NCBI RefSeq assembly: GCF_029844725.1
Contig: NZ_JAOCKJ010000013.1
Location: 1 to 56,194 of the forward strand
Direction of reading: 5' to 3'
DNA length: 56,194 bases
DNA from: Pantoea sp. GD03673
GTDB lineage: Bacteria; Pseudomonadota; Gammaproteobacteria; Enterobacterales; Enterobacteriaceae
Positions 1 to 13,315 of this stretch are shown one piece after another. The position numbers were made by a program, and so were the translations under genes. Under the pieces are notes generated by a model, which did not search any database, was not told the DNA's origin, and was given only the letters and a program-made list of their open reading frames with translations. The first letter of the stretch is position 1; each line of letters starts with the position of its first letter.

Positions 1-8
1 TGACTGAT

Positions 9-2561
<2,553 letters not shown>

Positions 2562-2659
2562 TACTTTTCTTCTCCAGGCAGTGCTTACGGCAGCGCCGCT
2601 ACTCTAACTGCTTTCTCGCGTGCCGCATGGCAGAACCCTCTGAATTCGATCCAGCGGAC

Positions 2660-5104
2660 TCAACCCTGCGGGGACATTTTTTTGGTTCGCCTTGTTGGCA
2701 AGGCGGTGGCCGGATCCTCAGGCCAGAGGTGTCTGGGATAACGTCCCTTCATCTCTTTCCTGACTTCCGGCCAGGCACCGCGCCAGAACGCCGCCAGATC
2801 GCGGGTGATCTGCAACGGCCGCTGAGCGGGTGATAACAGCTCCAGCACCAGCGGAATACGTCCTTCCGCCACGGTGGGATTCTGCGCTTCGCCAAACATC
2901 TCCTGAATCCTGACCGCCAGCGCGGGCGGCTTGTCCGCATCGTAGCGGATTGGCAGCCGGCTTCCGGTCGGCACAGTGTAATGAGTTGGCAGCACAGTAT
3001 CCAGCCGCTGACGTTGTGACCATGTGAGTAAATGTAATAGCGCTGTCGTCAGGTTCACCGCCTGCAGGCTGCGCAGATCGCGCACGGCGGACATCTGCGG
3101 CAATAGCCACTGCGGCAGGCTCTCCAGCAGGCTTTCATCGTCCATGGCAGGCCAGCTCTCTTCAGGCAGCCACTGCGCCGCACACCGGATGCGCAGTCGC
3201 AGCTGCTCGGCATCCGGCGTCCAGCCCAGTACAGACAGCCCCTTTTCGGCGATCCAGCGCAGCATGGCCGCGTGCAGCACCTCTGGGTCCGGCCGCGCCA
3301 TCGGCTGGGTCTTCAGGATCAGCGCGCCGATCTGCTCACGTCTTAAAGCGCGCAGCGTGCCTTTCTCTTCGTCCCACTCCACTTCGGTCCGGCGCTCAAC
3401 CAGTGCAGGCTGCTGCTGACACAGCATTTCAATAGTGACCGGCAGTGCCAGCACTATCCGGGCATCCGGCGTGGCACTGCCCTGTAACAGCGCAGGCGCA
3501 ATCAGCCATTCATTGCGTGTCAGACCATCCTGTTCATCGAGTCTGGCACCCAGCCCGTTGGCCAGCTGATAGCGGCCACTCTGGTCGCGTCGTCGCGCCA
3601 GACGATCACCAAAACCTACCGCCAGCAGGCTGGCAAAACGATCGTCATCGACCCGGCCGCCACGGATGTTCAGCCGCTGCTGCCACTGCTTCGCCCGCCG
3701 CTGCCATTGCGCCTGAGGCCGATACAGGGCATCACGCAGATCGGCACTGCCGCTGCGCGGAGGATCCTCCAGAATCGCGACCAGCAGCGCGGCGCTGGCG
3801 ACCGCATCCGGCTCATCGCCCGCGGCACAGAGCATAGCAGCCAGCCGGGGATCGCAGCCCAGCTGCGCCATGCGCCGCCCCAAAGTGTTGAGCAGGCCGT
3901 TGCTGTCCAGCGCCCCCAGTCGGGCCAGCTGATGTTGCGCAGCATCCAGATTTCCTGCAGGTGGCTGATCCAGCCACTGCAGCTGCTGCGGCCCGGTACA
4001 GCCCCACTGCAGCAGGTCCAGCCACAGCGACGAGAGATCGCTGTTAGCGATTTCCGGTTCGCTCTGCGCCGCCGCACGTGATGCCTGCTCCTGCGGCAGC
4101 AGATGCAGGCAGATGCCCGGCATCAGTCGCCCGGCGCGGCCTGCCCGCTGAATCATCGATGCCTGGCTGATTCGCTGAGTCTGCAGGCGCGTCACGCCGC
4201 TACGGGCGTCAAACAGAGCGCTGCGCTCCAGCGCACTGTCGACCACCAGGCGAATCCCCTCGATGGTCAGACTGGTTTCGGCGATATTGGTGGCGAGCAC
4301 CACTTTGCGGCGTCCGGCGGCGGCGGGTAAAATTGCCTGGCGCTGCGCCGCCAGCGGCAGTGCGCCGTAGAGCGGCGTCAGATCCACATCGTCACTGATG
4401 CGGGATTCCAGCTCGCGCTTCACCCGCTCGATCTCAGCCACGCCCGGCAGAAACAGCAGCAGCGACCCCTCTTCATCGCGCAGCAGCTGGGCAACTTCAC
4501 GTGCCACCGCCTCCTCAAAGCGCACGTTCTGATTCAGCGACGCGTAACGCCGCTCAACCGGATGGCTGCGCCCTTCTGACACGATCAGTGGCGCATCCGG
4601 CAGCAGCGCCGCCAGCCGGGCATTGTCCAGCGTGGCGGACATCAGCATGATTTTCAGGTCGTCGCGCAACCCCTGCTGCACATCAAGCAGCAGCGCCAGA
4701 GCCAGATCCGCCTGCAGGCTGCGCTCGTGAAACTCATCGAGGATGACCAGCGACACGCCCTCCAGCATCGGATCGTGCTGAAGCATGCGCGTGAGCATCC
4801 CTTCGGTCACCACTTCCAGTCGGGTCTCTGGTCCGACGCAGCTTTCGCCACGCATACGAAAACCCACCGTGGCACCCGGCTGCTCGCCAAGCTGCTCAGC
4901 CAGCCGCTGCGCCACATTTCGCGCCGCCAGACGGCGTGGCTCCAGCATGATGATCCGTCCCGGCAGCGCCGCCTGCTGTAACAGTTGCAGCGGCAGCCAG
5001 GTCGATTTTCCCGCGCCGGTGGGCGCGGCCAGCAGGATTTGAGAGGCGTCACGCAGCGCCGTCAGGATGTCAGGCAGTACCGCGCTGACCGGTAAATCGC
5101 TCAC
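2660..5104 (-). CDS. hrpB: ATP-dependent helicase HrpB (DEAH box)
   Basis: DExH-box RNA helicase family protein of about 814 residues. Seen: Walker A APTGAGKST, LEPRRLAARN (motif Ia), DEFHERS (motif II), SATLD (motif III), ATNIAETSLTIEG (motif V) and QRAGRAGR (motif VI), followed by the long HrpB C-terminal domain ending in an RRTKK tail. The reading frame stays open further upstream, but I place the start at a GTG (V-S-D-L-P-V) preceded by GGAG at good spacing, because E. coli HrpB also begins at this point; an in-frame ATG 39 bp upstream is the alternative. It is divergent from thpR, with a promoter region of about 70 bp between them. Biological role is poorly defined in this family. Confidence 0.93.
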   Translation of the reverse strand: MSDLPVSAVLPDILTALRDASQILLAAPTGAGKSTWLPLQLLQQAALPGRIIMLEPRRLAARNVAQRLAEQLGEQPGATVGFRMRGESCVGPETRLEVVTEGMLTRMLQHDPMLEGVSLVILDEFHERSLQADLALALLLDVQQGLRDDLKIMLMSATLDNARLAALLPDAPLIVSEGRSHPVERRYASLNQNVRFEEAVAREVAQLLRDEEGSLLLFLPGVAEIERVKRELESRISDDVDLTPLYGALPLAAQRQAILPAAAGRRKVVLATNIAETSLTIEGIRLVVDSALERSALFDARSGVTRLQTQRISQASMIQRAGRAGRLMPGICLHLLPQEQASRAAAQSEPEIANSDLSSLWLDLLQWGCTGPQQLQWLDQPPAGNLDAAQHQLARLGALDSNGLLNTLGRRMAQLGCDPRLAAMLCAAGDEPDAVASAALLVAILEDPPRSGSADLRDALYRPQAQWQRRAKQWQQRLNIRGGRVDDDRFASLLAVGFGDRLARRRDQSGRYQLANGLGARLDEQDGLTRNEWLIAPALLQGSATPDARIVLALPVTIEMLCQQQPALVERRTEVEWDEEKGTLRALRREQIGALILKTQPMARPDPEVLHAAMLRWIAEKGLSVLGWTPDAEQLRLRIRCAAQWLPEESWPAMDDESLLESLPQWLLPQMSAVRDLRSLQAVNLTTALLHLLTWSQRQRLDTVLPTHYTVPTGSRLPIRYDADKPPALAVRIQEMFGEAQNPTVAEGRIPLVLELLSPAQRPLQITRDLAAFWRGAWPEVRKEMKGRYPRHLWPEDPATALPTRRTKKMSPQG

Positions 5105-5173
5105 AGCAAACTCCGCTTCTGCCTGTGCTAAGATGGCGCGCATTGTAGCACGTGATATTTGCCGGAGAGCGCC

Positions 5174-5731
5174 ATGGCAACACAACGCTTATTTTTTGCC
5201 ATCAGCCTGCCTGACGAGATGCAGCAACAGCTGGTGCGCTGGCGGGCCGACACCTTTCCTGCAGAGGCGGGTACGCCTGTGGTCGCAGCGAATCTGCACC
5301 TGACGCTGGCGTTTCTGGGTGAGGTCACCGCTGAGACCTCCCGGCGTCTGCAGACGCTGGCCTCGCGCATTGTTCAGCCCGGTTTTGATCTCGACCTGGA
5401 TGATGCCGGACACTGGCCGCGCCCTGGCGTGGTCTGGCTCGGCTGCCAGCGTGCGCCACGCGGTCTGCTGCAGCTCGCCAGCCTGCTGCGGGCGCAGGCC
5501 GCCCGACATGGCTGTTTTCAGAGCCCACAGCCGTTTCATCCGCACATCACGCTGCTGCGCCATGCCACGCAGCCGGTGGCGCTACCGCCACGCGGTTTTC
5601 ACTGGCGTTTTCACGTCTCCACCTTTTCGCTGTTCGCCTCGGAATACAACCGGGGCCGTACCCGTTATCGCGCGCTGGCCAGTTGGCCCTTACCATCTCA
5701 GGATCCGCATGCACTTCTCTCCGCCCCTTAA
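5174..5731 (+). CDS. thpR: RNA 2',3'-cyclic phosphodiesterase (2H family, LigT)
   Basis: Small cytoplasmic 2H-phosphoesterase acting on 2',3'-cyclic ends and 2'-5' RNA linkages. Both catalytic HxTx motifs are visible: HLTLAFLG near residue 40 and HPHITLLR near residue 125. 185 residues, close to the family length. The start is the ATG behind GGAGAGCGCC, matching the family N-terminus (ATQRLFFAI); an in-frame ATG 15 bp upstream has no ribosome binding site. It overlaps the start of sfsA by 23 bp, so the two are probably translationally coupled. Confidence 0.94.
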   Translation: MATQRLFFAISLPDEMQQQLVRWRADTFPAEAGTPVVAANLHLTLAFLGEVTAETSRRLQTLASRIVQPGFDLDLDDAGHWPRPGVVWLGCQRAPRGLLQLASLLRAQAARHGCFQSPQPFHPHITLLRHATQPVALPPRGFHWRFHVSTFSLFASEYNRGRTRYRALASWPLPSQDPHALLSAP

Positions 5732-6413
5732 ACCCGCCCGCCTGATCGCCCGTTACAAACGCTTTCTGGCCGATGTTGAGACGCCTGAGGGCGAGGTGCT
5801 GACGATTCACTGCGCCAACACCGGTGCCATGACCGGCTGTGCCACGCCGGGTGATACCGTCTGGTATTCGACCTCCGACAGCCTGACGCGCAAATATCCC
5901 CACAGCTGGGAGCTGACCGAAACGCAACAGGGCCACTGGATCTGCGTCAATACCCTGCGCGCGAACCAGCTGGTCGCCGAAGCGCTGGTTCAGGACCGGA
6001 TAGCAGAACTGACCGGTTATTCCCACCGGCAGGCGGAAGTCAGATATGGCAATGAAAAAAGCAGAATTGATTTCCTGCTCAAAGCAGAGGCCCGGCGCAA
6101 CTGCTATATTGAGGTGAAATCCGTAACCCTTTTACATGAAGGTAAAGGCTATTTTCCGGATGCGGTGACGATTCGAGGACAGAAACACCTGCGCGAACTG
6201 GCAACAGTTGCGGCAGAAGGTCATCGGGCCGTTATGTTGTTTGCCGTTTTGCACTCGGGGATTGAGGACGTTTCCCCGGCACGTCACATTGATGCGGCGT
6301 ATGCAGAACAACTGGCTCAGGCGCAACGGGAAGGCGTAGAGATTTTAGCGTATCAGGCAGACTTATCGGCAGAGGGGATGTTTCTTAAATCGCCGATCAA
6401 CGTAACCTTGTAA
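5709..6413 (+). CDS. sfsA: Sugar fermentation stimulation protein SfsA
   Basis: SfsA family protein of 234 residues, the same length as in E. coli. Linked in E. coli to maltose gene expression and described as a DNA/nucleic-acid binding protein; the biochemical role is not settled. Seen: [11 protein letters not shown] near the N-terminus, [10 protein letters not shown], and the nuclease-like core IDFLL...[11 protein letters not shown] followed by [13 protein letters not shown]. The chosen ATG has AGGA at good spacing and lies inside the end of thpR; the open frame extends upstream only as an overlap with thpR. dksA follows after 247 bp holding no other gene. Confidence 0.95.
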   Translation: MHFSPPLKPARLIARYKRFLADVETPEGEVLTIHCANTGAMTGCATPGDTVWYSTSDSLTRKYPHSWELTETQQGHWICVNTLRANQLVAEALVQDRIAELTGYSHRQAEVRYGNEKSRIDFLLKAEARRNCYIEVKSVTLLHEGKGYFPDAVTIRGQKHLRELATVAAEGHRAVMLFAVLHSGIEDVSPARHIDAAYAEQLAQAQREGVEILAYQADLSAEGMFLKSPINVTL

Positions 6414-6660
6414 TATCTTTTGCAATTTTATGTGGTAAGAATGTTCTGAGCTAAGGGCTGATTACGCTGTTCCTCACAGGCTTGTCAAGGTGTGTTCATG
6501 AAGAATTGCCAACCCTGACTGCTTCTGTTATTTATAGCGGCCTGTTTTTTTCCCCAATGGGGGATCGATGTACCCCGCAAACGTCAGATGCAGGCCGGCA
6601 GCAACGCCCCTGCGGGACGTAAGTCAGAGGGTATAGTGCGTGTTATCCAGGAGAAGCAAC

Positions 6661-7116
6661 ATGCAAGAAGGTCAAAACCGTAAAACATCGTCCCTGAGTA
6701 TTCTCGCTATCGCTGGCGTTGAGCCTTATCAGGTTAAGCCTGGCGAAGAGTATATGAACGACGCGCAGCTGACCCATTTTCGCAAGATTCTGGAAGCCTG
6801 GCGTAATCAATTGCGGGACGAAGTCGATCGCACCGTATCGCACATGCAGGATGAAGCTGCTAACTTCCCGGACCCGGTAGACCGTGCCGCGCAGGAAGAG
6901 GAGTTCAGCCTGGAGCTGCGTAACCGCGATCGCGAACGTAAACTGATTAAAAAGATCGAGAAGACGCTGAAGAAAGTTGAAGATGACGACTTCGGCTATT
7001 GCGATTCCTGTGGCGTAGAGATTGGTATTCGCCGTCTCGAAGCGCGTCCTACCGCCGATCTCTGCATCGACTGTAAGACGTTAGCAGAAATTCGTGAGAA
7101 ACAAATGGCCGGCTGA
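6661..7116 (+). CDS. dksA: RNA polymerase-binding transcription factor DksA
   Basis: Secondary-channel RNA polymerase factor that works with ppGpp in the stringent response. 151 residues, nearly identical to E. coli DksA. Seen: the coiled-coil region with tip DPVDRA (the two functional aspartates), and the C-terminal four-cysteine zinc finger CDSCG...CIDCK. The start ATG follows CCAGGAGAAGC; a longer in-frame start 21 bp upstream has no support. It stands alone with a 247-bp upstream region, consistent with its own promoters, and is followed by gluQ on the same strand after 73 bp. Confidence 0.98.
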   Translation: MQEGQNRKTSSLSILAIAGVEPYQVKPGEEYMNDAQLTHFRKILEAWRNQLRDEVDRTVSHMQDEAANFPDPVDRAAQEEEFSLELRNRDRERKLIKKIEKTLKKVEDDDFGYCDSCGVEIGIRRLEARPTADLCIDCKTLAEIREKQMAG

Positions 7117-7189
7117 TGCCGCGTCCAGCCTGTTACCACGCAGTGGAACACCCGTTGTTTTGTCCGCTGCGTGGTCACTTCTGAATCTT

Positions 7190-8068
7190 ATGTCATCCTC
7201 CTGTATTGGTCGTTTCGCCCCTTCTCCCTCTGGTGAACTTCATTTTGGCTCGCTGATTGCTGCCCTGGGCAGTTACCTGAGCGCACGTGCACAAAACGGC
7301 ATCTGGCGGGTAAGAATTGAAGATATTGATCCGCCACGGGAAGTGCCGGGTGCCGCCAGCCGTATCCTGCATCAGCTTGAGCATTACGGTTTAACGTGGG
7401 ATGGCGACGTTTTATGGCAGTCACAACGCCATGAGGCCTACCGTGAGGCGCTGGCCTGGCTGCAGGCGCATCGTCAGAGCTATTTCTGCACCTGCCCCCG
7501 ACGCCGCATTCAGCAGATGGGCGGTTTCTATGATGGCTACTGCCGGGAACGGCAACGCGGACCGGAGAATGCCGCGCTGCGTTTACGCCAGTATGCGCCG
7601 GTCTTTGCGTTTGACGATCGCCTGCGCGGGCATGTGAAGGCAGACAGACGGCTGGCACAGGAAGATTTTATTATTCACCGTCGTGATGGCCTGTTTGCCT
7701 ATAACCTGGCGGTAGTGGTCGACGATCATTTTCAGGGCATTACCGAAGTGGTGCGCGGCGCAGATTTAATTGAGCCGACGGTGCGGCAGATTGCGCTTTA
7801 TCAGCAGTTTGGCTGGCCGGTGCCTGCCTGGCTGCACCTGCCGCTGGCGCTTAACCACGACGGTAACAAGTTGTCGAAGCAAAATCATGCCCCTTCCCTG
7901 CCCGATGGCGATGCCAGACCGCTGCTGGTGGCAGCATTACGCTTTCTCGGACAGCCAGTTTCCAGTGGCTGGCAGGACTTAACGCAGGACAAACTGCTGT
8001 CGGATGCGGTGTCGCAGTGGAATATCGCTTTGATGCCGCAACAGAACGCCCTGAAACCGGATGCGTAG
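7190..8068 (+). CDS. gluQ: Glutamyl-Q tRNA(Asp) synthetase
   Basis: Truncated glutamyl-tRNA synthetase paralogue that attaches glutamate to queuosine in the anticodon of tRNA-Asp. 292 residues covering the catalytic domain only, as expected. Seen: class I signature region [12 protein letters not shown] near the N-terminus, zinc-site cysteines CTCPRR...YDGYC, and the KMSKS-like KLSKQ late in the protein. I start at the ATG giving [12 protein letters not shown], which matches the family; the frame is open further upstream. Position after dksA is the usual enterobacterial order. Confidence 0.93.
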   Translation: MSSSCIGRFAPSPSGELHFGSLIAALGSYLSARAQNGIWRVRIEDIDPPREVPGAASRILHQLEHYGLTWDGDVLWQSQRHEAYREALAWLQAHRQSYFCTCPRRRIQQMGGFYDGYCRERQRGPENAALRLRQYAPVFAFDDRLRGHVKADRRLAQEDFIIHRRDGLFAYNLAVVVDDHFQGITEVVRGADLIEPTVRQIALYQQFGWPVPAWLHLPLALNHDGNKLSKQNHAPSLPDGDARPLLVAALRFLGQPVSSGWQDLTQDKLLSDAVSQWNIALMPQQNALKPDA

Positions 8069-8154
8069 ACAACAGCATTCTCAAACGGTTCTCAACAGGC
8101 TATGATTAGCCGCTGATTTTACCTACACCCTAATTGCCACTGTCGAGGTGTCCC

Positions 8155-9573
8155 ATTTTTACCCGAGTAGCTAATTTTTGCCGGAAAGTCCTGAAGCGTG
8201 ATGAAGAGGAAGCCCCTGCAGAGGTTGAACCAGAACGTCTGATGACCGTCATCCCTCGAGAAAGCCACACCATCTCACGTAAAGACATCAGCGAAAATGC
8301 CCTCAAAGTGCTCTATCGCCTTAATAAAGCCGGTTATGAAGCCTATCTGGTAGGCGGTGGCGTGCGCGATTTGCTACTGGGGCAAAAACCGAAAGATTTC
8401 GACGTGACCACCAATGCCACGCCTGAGCAGATGCGTAAGCTGTTCCGCAACTGTCGCCTGGTGGGTCGTCGTTTCCGTCTGGCGCACGTGATGTTTGGCC
8501 CGGAAGTGATCGAAGTTGCCACCTTCCGTGGTCATCATCAGGTTGAAGAGATCGCAGAAGATCGCAACAGTTCGCAGCGTGCGCAAAGCGGTATGCTGCT
8601 GCGCGACAACATTTTCGGCTCTATCGAAGATGATGCCCAGCGTCGCGATCTCACCATCAACAGCCTCTATTACAGCGTGGCTGATTTCAGCGTGCGCGAC
8701 TACGTTGGCGGCATCAGCGATCTGGAACAGGGCATCATTCGCCTGATTGGCGACCCCGAAACCCGCTACCGTGAAGATCCGGTGCGCATGCTGCGCGTCG
8801 CTCGCTTTGCCGCCAAACTCAATATGAGCATTGCGCCGGAAACTGCCGAGCCGATTCCACGTCTGGCCTCGCTGCTGCGTGATATTCCGCCCGCACGCCT
8901 GTTTGAAGAGTCGCTAAAACTGTTACAGGCTGGCTACGGTTACAGTACGTATCTCAAGCTGTGTGAATATCAGCTGTTCCAGCCGCTGTTCCCGACGCTG
9001 GCGCGCAACTTCACGGAAAACAGTGACAGCTACATGGAGCGGATGCTGGCTCAGGTGCTGAAAAACACCGATAACCGCATTCAAAACGACATGCGCGTGA
9101 ATCCGGCGTTCCTGTTTGCCGCGATGTTCTGGTATCCACAGCTTGAAACGGCTGAACGCATTGCGCAGGAAAGTGGCCTGACCTACTTCGAAGCCTTTGC
9201 AATGGCGATGAACGATACGCTGGATGAAGCCTGCCGTGCGCTGGCGATTCCAAAACGTATTACCTCACTGATCCGCGACATCTGGCTGTTGCAGTTACGC
9301 ATGTCGCGCCGTCACGGTAAACGCGCCTGGAAACTGATGGAGCATCCGAAATTCCGTGCCGCTTACGACCTGCTGGCGCTGCGGGCAGACGTGGAAAACA
9401 ATCCTGAGCTGCTGCGTCTGAGCCAGTGGTGGGGTGAATTCCAGGTCGCTGCGCCGCCGCATCAGAAAAACATGCTGAATAACCTGGGCGATGATCCGGT
9501 GCCACGCAACAGATCACGTCGTCCGCGCCGCCGCTCTTCCGCGCCACGTCGTGACAATCAAAACGTGTCATGA
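8155..9573 (+). CDS. pcnB: Poly(A) polymerase I, AUU start codon
   Basis: Adds poly(A) tails that speed RNA decay and controls ColE1-type plasmid copy number through RNA I. About 472 residues. Seen: nucleotidyltransferase motif [12 protein letters not shown] followed by [27 protein letters not shown], and a very basic C-terminal tail ([10 protein letters not shown]). No ATG, GTG or TTG with a ribosome binding site lies at the conserved N-terminus; instead an ATT codon (ATT TTT ACC CGA, I/M-F-T-R-V-A-N-F) sits 6 bases after GAGG. E. coli pcnB is known to use AUU at this same point. A TTG 21 bp upstream is in frame but lacks support. Overlaps folK by 4 bp. Confidence 0.94.
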   Translation: MFTRVANFCRKVLKRDEEEAPAEVEPERLMTVIPRESHTISRKDISENALKVLYRLNKAGYEAYLVGGGVRDLLLGQKPKDFDVTTNATPEQMRKLFRNCRLVGRRFRLAHVMFGPEVIEVATFRGHHQVEEIAEDRNSSQRAQSGMLLRDNIFGSIEDDAQRRDLTINSLYYSVADFSVRDYVGGISDLEQGIIRLIGDPETRYREDPVRMLRVARFAAKLNMSIAPETAEPIPRLASLLRDIPPARLFEESLKLLQAGYGYSTYLKLCEYQLFQPLFPTLARNFTENSDSYMERMLAQVLKNTDNRIQNDMRVNPAFLFAAMFWYPQLETAERIAQESGLTYFEAFAMAMNDTLDEACRALAIPKRITSLIRDIWLLQLRMSRRHGKRAWKLMEHPKFRAAYDLLALRADVENNPELLRLSQWWGEFQVAAPPHQKNMLNNLGDDPVPRNRSRRPRRRSSAPRRDNQNVS

Positions 9574-10055
9574 CACGGGTTTATCTCGCGTTAGGCAGTA
9601 ATCTGGCCGATCCGCTGCATCAGGTTGATGCAGCGCTTCGCGCCCTTGATGCGTTGCCGCAGACGCAACGCATTGCCACCTCCCCGTTCTACCGCACGCC
9701 CCCTTACGGCCCGCCGGACCAGCCCGACTTTCTGAATGCTGCCGTGGCGCTGGAGACCGATCTCAGCGCAGAAGCCCTGCTTGACCATACCCAGCAGATT
9801 GAGCGGGATCATGGCCGGGTGCGCAAGGCAGAACGCTGGGGGCCCCGCACGCTGGACATCGATGTGATGCTGTCTGGCGATGAGGTGATCAACACCGAAC
9901 GGCTGATTGTGCCGCACTATGATCTGCTGAATCGCGCGTTTATGCTGGTGCCATTGCTGGCGATTGCGCCGCACGCACGCCTGCCTGATGGCCGGGCGCT
10001 GAGCTCCATTCTGGCCACGCTCGACAGTCGCAGCATCACGCTGTGGCACGGCTGA
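9570..10055 (+). CDS. folK: 2-amino-4-hydroxy-6-hydroxymethyldihydropteridine pyrophosphokinase (HPPK)
   Basis: Transfers pyrophosphate from ATP to 6-hydroxymethyl-7,8-dihydropterin in folate synthesis. 161 residues. Seen: N-terminal [11 protein letters not shown], and the HPPK signature [12 protein letters not shown] with its two Mg-binding aspartates. Its ATG overlaps the pcnB stop (ATGA), implying coupled translation with pcnB, as in E. coli. The panB start follows after 83 bp. Confidence 0.96.
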   Translation: MTRVYLALGSNLADPLHQVDAALRALDALPQTQRIATSPFYRTPPYGPPDQPDFLNAAVALETDLSAEALLDHTQQIERDHGRVRKAERWGPRTLDIDVMLSGDEVINTERLIVPHYDLLNRAFMLVPLLAIAPHARLPDGRALSSILATLDSRSITLWHG

Positions 10056-10138
10056 TCAGACAAACGCACATCTCTGATTCCGCTCTTTCACGCTATCCAG
10101 TAAACTGCGCCCATCAGAATTCCTGAGTTGAGAGCGCC

Positions 10139-10933
10139 ATGAAACCCACCACGATTTCACATCTGCGTCAGGCGAAAGCCAGCGGTAAAAAATTCGCGAC
10201 GCTGACCGCCTACGATTTCAGTTTTGCCCGCCTGTTTGCCGATGAAGGCATTCAGGTACTGCTGGTTGGTGATTCTTTAGGGATGACGGTGCAGGGGCAC
10301 GATTCCACGCTGCCGGTCACGGTCAGCGACATCGCCTATCACACTGCTGCCGTGCGCCGTGGTGCGCCCCAGGCGCTGCTGCTGGCTGACCTGCCCTTTA
10401 TGAGTTACGCCACGCCAGAGCAGACCTTTGACAGTGCCGCACAGCTGATGCGTGCCGGTGCCAACATGGTGAAACTGGAAGGCGGCAGCTGGCTGGCTGA
10501 GACCGTGCAGATGCTGACAGAACGGGCCGTGCCGGTGTGTGGTCATCTCGGCCTGACACCGCAGTCAGTGAATATCTTTGGCGGCTATAAAGTGCAGGGT
10601 CGTGATGACGCTGGTGCCGATCGGCTGCTGGCCGATGCACTGGCGCTGGAAGCGGCAGGCGCACAGCTGATGGTGCTGGAATGCGTGCCGGTATCGGTGG
10701 CACAGCGGATTACTGACGCGTTGACCATCCCGGTGATCGGCATCGGTGCCGGTAACGTCACCGACGGGCAGATTCTGGTGATGCATGACGCGCTGGGCGT
10801 GACCGGCGGCCACATTCCCAAATTTGCCAAAAATTTCCTGGCGGAGACCGGCGACGTTCGCGCGGCGATTCGCCACTACATCGCCGAAGTTGAAGCCGGA
10901 ACCTATCCGGCGGCAGAGCACAGTTTCCAGTAA
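10139..10933 (+). CDS. panB: 3-methyl-2-oxobutanoate hydroxymethyltransferase
   Basis: First committed enzyme of pantothenate synthesis, making ketopantoate from alpha-ketoisovalerate and methylene-THF. 264 residues, the usual length. Seen: [29 protein letters not shown] (metal-binding aspartate region), KLEGG, and the GIGAG loop near residue 200. Starts with an ATG after GAGAGCGCC. First gene of a panB-panC-panD run; 15 bp separate it from panC. Confidence 0.97.
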   Translation: MKPTTISHLRQAKASGKKFATLTAYDFSFARLFADEGIQVLLVGDSLGMTVQGHDSTLPVTVSDIAYHTAAVRRGAPQALLLADLPFMSYATPEQTFDSAAQLMRAGANMVKLEGGSWLAETVQMLTERAVPVCGHLGLTPQSVNIFGGYKVQGRDDAGADRLLADALALEAAGAQLMVLECVPVSVAQRITDALTIPVIGIGAGNVTDGQILVMHDALGVTGGHIPKFAKNFLAETGDVRAAIRHYIAEVEAGTYPAAEHSFQ

Positions 10934-10948
10934 TTCAGGAGAGTCACC

Positions 10949-11803
10949 GTGTTGATCATTGAAACGCTGCTGATGCTGCGCCAGGAAGTTCGTCGCTGGC
11001 GTCAGCAGGGTAAACGTATTGCGCTGGTGCCGACAATGGGCAACCTGCATGAAGGCCATCTGACGCTGGTGGATGAAGCCCGGTCGCGTGGCGACATCGT
11101 CATTGTCTCGATCTTTGTTAATCCGATGCAGTTCGATCGTGCTGATGATCTGGCGCGCTACCCGCGCACGCTGCAGGAAGATTGTGAAAAGCTGAACCGC
11201 CACCAGGTTGACGTGGTCTTTGCCCCCTCACCGGCTGAGGTCTATCCGCAGGGTGCGCAGAATCAGACCTTTGTTGAGGTGCCGGTGCTCTCTTCCCTGC
11301 TGGAAGGGGCAACGCGTCCGGGCCATTTTCGCGGCGTGGCGACCATCGTCAGCAAACTGTTTAATCTGGTCCAGCCCGATATTGCCTGTTTCGGTGAAAA
11401 GGATTTTCAGCAGCTGGCTATCATTCGTAAGATGGTGGCTGATATGGGCTTCGACATTGAGATTGTTGGCGTCCCAACGGTACGGGCGAAAGATGGCCTG
11501 GCGCTGAGTTCGCGCAACGGCTACCTGACAGACGATGAGCGTAAACTGGCACCGGTGCTGAGCCAGGTGATGCATCAGATGGCGACACGGCTGGAAAACG
11601 GCGAGCGTCATGTTGAAGAGATCCTGGAGGCCGCCAGTGAGGCACTGCTGGCGCAGGGATTACGGCCAGATGGCCTGGCAATCTGTGATGCAGAAACGCT
11701 GCAGCCGCTGACGGTAGACAGCCAGCGTGCGGTGGTCCTGATGGCCGCCTGGCTGGGCAACGCCCGCCTGATTGATAATCAAACTGTTGACCTGACGCTG
11801 TAA
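10949..11803 (+). CDS. panC: Pantoate-beta-alanine ligase
   Basis: Joins pantoate and beta-alanine using ATP to give pantothenate. 284 residues. Seen: the HIGH-like [26 protein letters not shown] and the KMSKS-like LSSRNGYL. Translation starts at GTG (GTG TTG ATC ATT) with AGGAGAG upstream, as remembered for E. coli panC. 15 bp after panB, so almost certainly co-transcribed. Confidence 0.97.
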   Translation: MLIIETLLMLRQEVRRWRQQGKRIALVPTMGNLHEGHLTLVDEARSRGDIVIVSIFVNPMQFDRADDLARYPRTLQEDCEKLNRHQVDVVFAPSPAEVYPQGAQNQTFVEVPVLSSLLEGATRPGHFRGVATIVSKLFNLVQPDIACFGEKDFQQLAIIRKMVADMGFDIEIVGVPTVRAKDGLALSSRNGYLTDDERKLAPVLSQVMHQMATRLENGERHVEEILEAASEALLAQGLRPDGLAICDAETLQPLTVDSQRAVVLMAAWLGNARLIDNQTVDLTL

Positions 11804-11850
11804 GTACGCCCGCTGCAGGTTATTTTATTTCTCTGACAAGGTTTCTGGCT

Positions 11851-12231
11851 ATGATTCGCACAGTTCTGCAAGGCAAGTTGCACCGCGTTAAAGTGACACA
11901 GGCGGACCTCAATTATGAAGGCTCCTGCGCTATCGATCAGGATTTCCTGGAGGCGTCCGGCATTCTGCAATATGAAGCGATCGATATTTATAACGTCACT
12001 AACGGTCAGCGCTTTTCCACCTACGCTATCGCGGCTGAGCGTGGCTCGAAAATTATTTCGGTCAATGGTGCTGCTGCCCGCTGCGCCTGCGAAGGCGATA
12101 TTTTAATTATCTGTTCCTATGTACAGGTAGAGGATGCAGAAGCGCGTCAGTGGCAGCCTAAAGTTGCCTATTTTGAAGGTGACAACCAGATGAAGCGTCT
12201 GGCAAAAGCGCTGCCGGTGCAGATCGCCTGA
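11851..12231 (+). CDS. panD: Aspartate 1-decarboxylase, pyruvoyl-dependent
   Basis: Makes beta-alanine for pantothenate. 126 residues, standard length. The self-cleavage site Gly24-Ser25 is visible in NYEGSCAID; the new serine becomes the pyruvoyl group. Other conserved pieces: GQRFSTYAI, and [12 protein letters not shown]. Last gene of the pan run, 47 bp after panC, and followed by a rho-independent terminator. In E. coli panC and panD are separated by an extra gene; here they are adjacent. Confidence 0.97.
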   Translation: MIRTVLQGKLHRVKVTQADLNYEGSCAIDQDFLEASGILQYEAIDIYNVTNGQRFSTYAIAAERGSKIISVNGAAARCACEGDILIICSYVQVEDAEARQWQPKVAYFEGDNQMKRLAKALPVQIA

Positions 12232-12248
12232 TTAACCGCCAGCCTGAC

Positions 12249-12285
12249 AAAAAAGGGCCGCCCGTTAAACGGCTGGCCCTTTTTC
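12249..12285 (+). terminator. Rho-independent terminator after panD
   Basis: A stem with arms AGGGCC and GGCCCT around a GC-rich inner hairpin (CCGTTAAACGG) is followed by TTTTTC. It is preceded by an A-run, so it could work in both directions and also end the convergent acyltransferase gene. Confidence 0.85.
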
Positions 12286-12301
12286 TTTGCTGTTATTGCC
12301 G

Positions 12302-13315
12302 TTAAACCGGTTTGGCTGCCATCGGCTTCGACGATTTTTTCATCGTAAAGAGGAAATTAAACCAGCCGCGCTTTCTCATCAGGCAGAGCGTCCAGGGCAA
12401 CGCCAGCGCCACCAGAAATGCCGAAATAAACTTCAGATCGTTAACCCAGGCTGACGGACTTTCAAATTTCACGATCTTACTGAAGAACTGAATCGCCAGA
12501 TAATGCGACAGGTAGAAGACGATAGAATTCACGCCAATATAATAAACCAGTTCAGACTTAAGCTTCAGCGCAATCCAGACAAAGAACGGAACCGATAATA
12601 GTGCCAGTGGTGACAGTAATGCCTGAGAATGACGCTCCAGTACAAAAAGATTCAGGCAGGAGAGCAGCACAAAACTGGCCACCGAAATGAGCAGAGTCGG
12701 ACCATGCTGCACTTTTTCTGCGATATCCACCTGCTTACGCACCACGTAATCGCCCAGATAGAAAAAGACAAACAGATAAAGCGATTTGTTGATGTGCGTA
12801 TTGTCGAAGCTGGCAAATACGCCATCCGGATCAATAGCAGGCAGTGCCCAGCTCAGCGCCATACAGATGGCGAAGACCAGCAGAAACGGCAGATGACGGG
12901 CAAAGATAATCACAATAAAGAAGATAAATAACGAGTGCAGGAACCAGGTCATATCCCCGCCGCCGGTCAGGTGGGAGAGAATAATATTCATGGGTGACTG
13001 CGGCGTATTGGCCATTGAGCTGAACAGAATCTTTAACCCGCCGTAGACCGCGACCCAGACCACAAACGGATAGAGAATACTGCGTACTTTGTTATTAAAA
13101 AAAGGACCCAGGCCTTTTCTTAATCCGGCATCGACAAACAGACCTGAAACAAAGAACATTAATCCCAGTCTTACCGGTGCCAGCATCTCATTTAACAGGC
13201 TGCTGAAGGCGGTAAAATGTCCGGCATTATTATGTACGGCAATAGTGCTGTGCAAAAAAATTATTGCGAGAATACTCAATCCCCGCAGATTATCGATCCA
13301 CGTTATACGATTCAT
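12302..13315 (-). CDS. Acyltransferase 3 family integral membrane protein
   Basis: About 337 residues with roughly ten hydrophobic segments. Seen at the N-terminus: ITWIDNLRGLSILAIIFLHS, the typical opening of acyltransferase-3 (OafA/WecH/NodX-like) proteins with the R and H of the first segment. Such proteins O-acetylate or succinylate surface polysaccharides and other envelope molecules; the acceptor here cannot be told. I start at an ATG preceded by AGGAAAAG; the frame extends 47 codons upstream without a good start signal. It is visibly richer in A and T than its neighbours and interrupts the panD-yadH order, which suggests horizontal acquisition. Convergent with panD. Confidence 0.85.
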   Translation of the reverse strand: MNRITWIDNLRGLSILAIIFLHSTIAVHNNAGHFTAFSSLLNEMLAPVRLGLMFFVSGLFVDAGLRKGLGPFFNNKVRSILYPFVVWVAVYGGLKILFSSMANTPQSPMNIILSHLTGGGDMTWFLHSLFIFFIVIIFARHLPFLLVFAICMALSWALPAIDPDGVFASFDNTHINKSLYLFVFFYLGDYVVRKQVDIAEKVQHGPTLLISVASFVLLSCLNLFVLERHSQALLSPLALLSVPFFVWIALKLKSELVYYIGVNSIVFYLSHYLAIQFFSKIVKFESPSAWVNDLKFISAFLVALALPWTLCLMRKRGWFNFLFTMKKSSKPMAAKPV

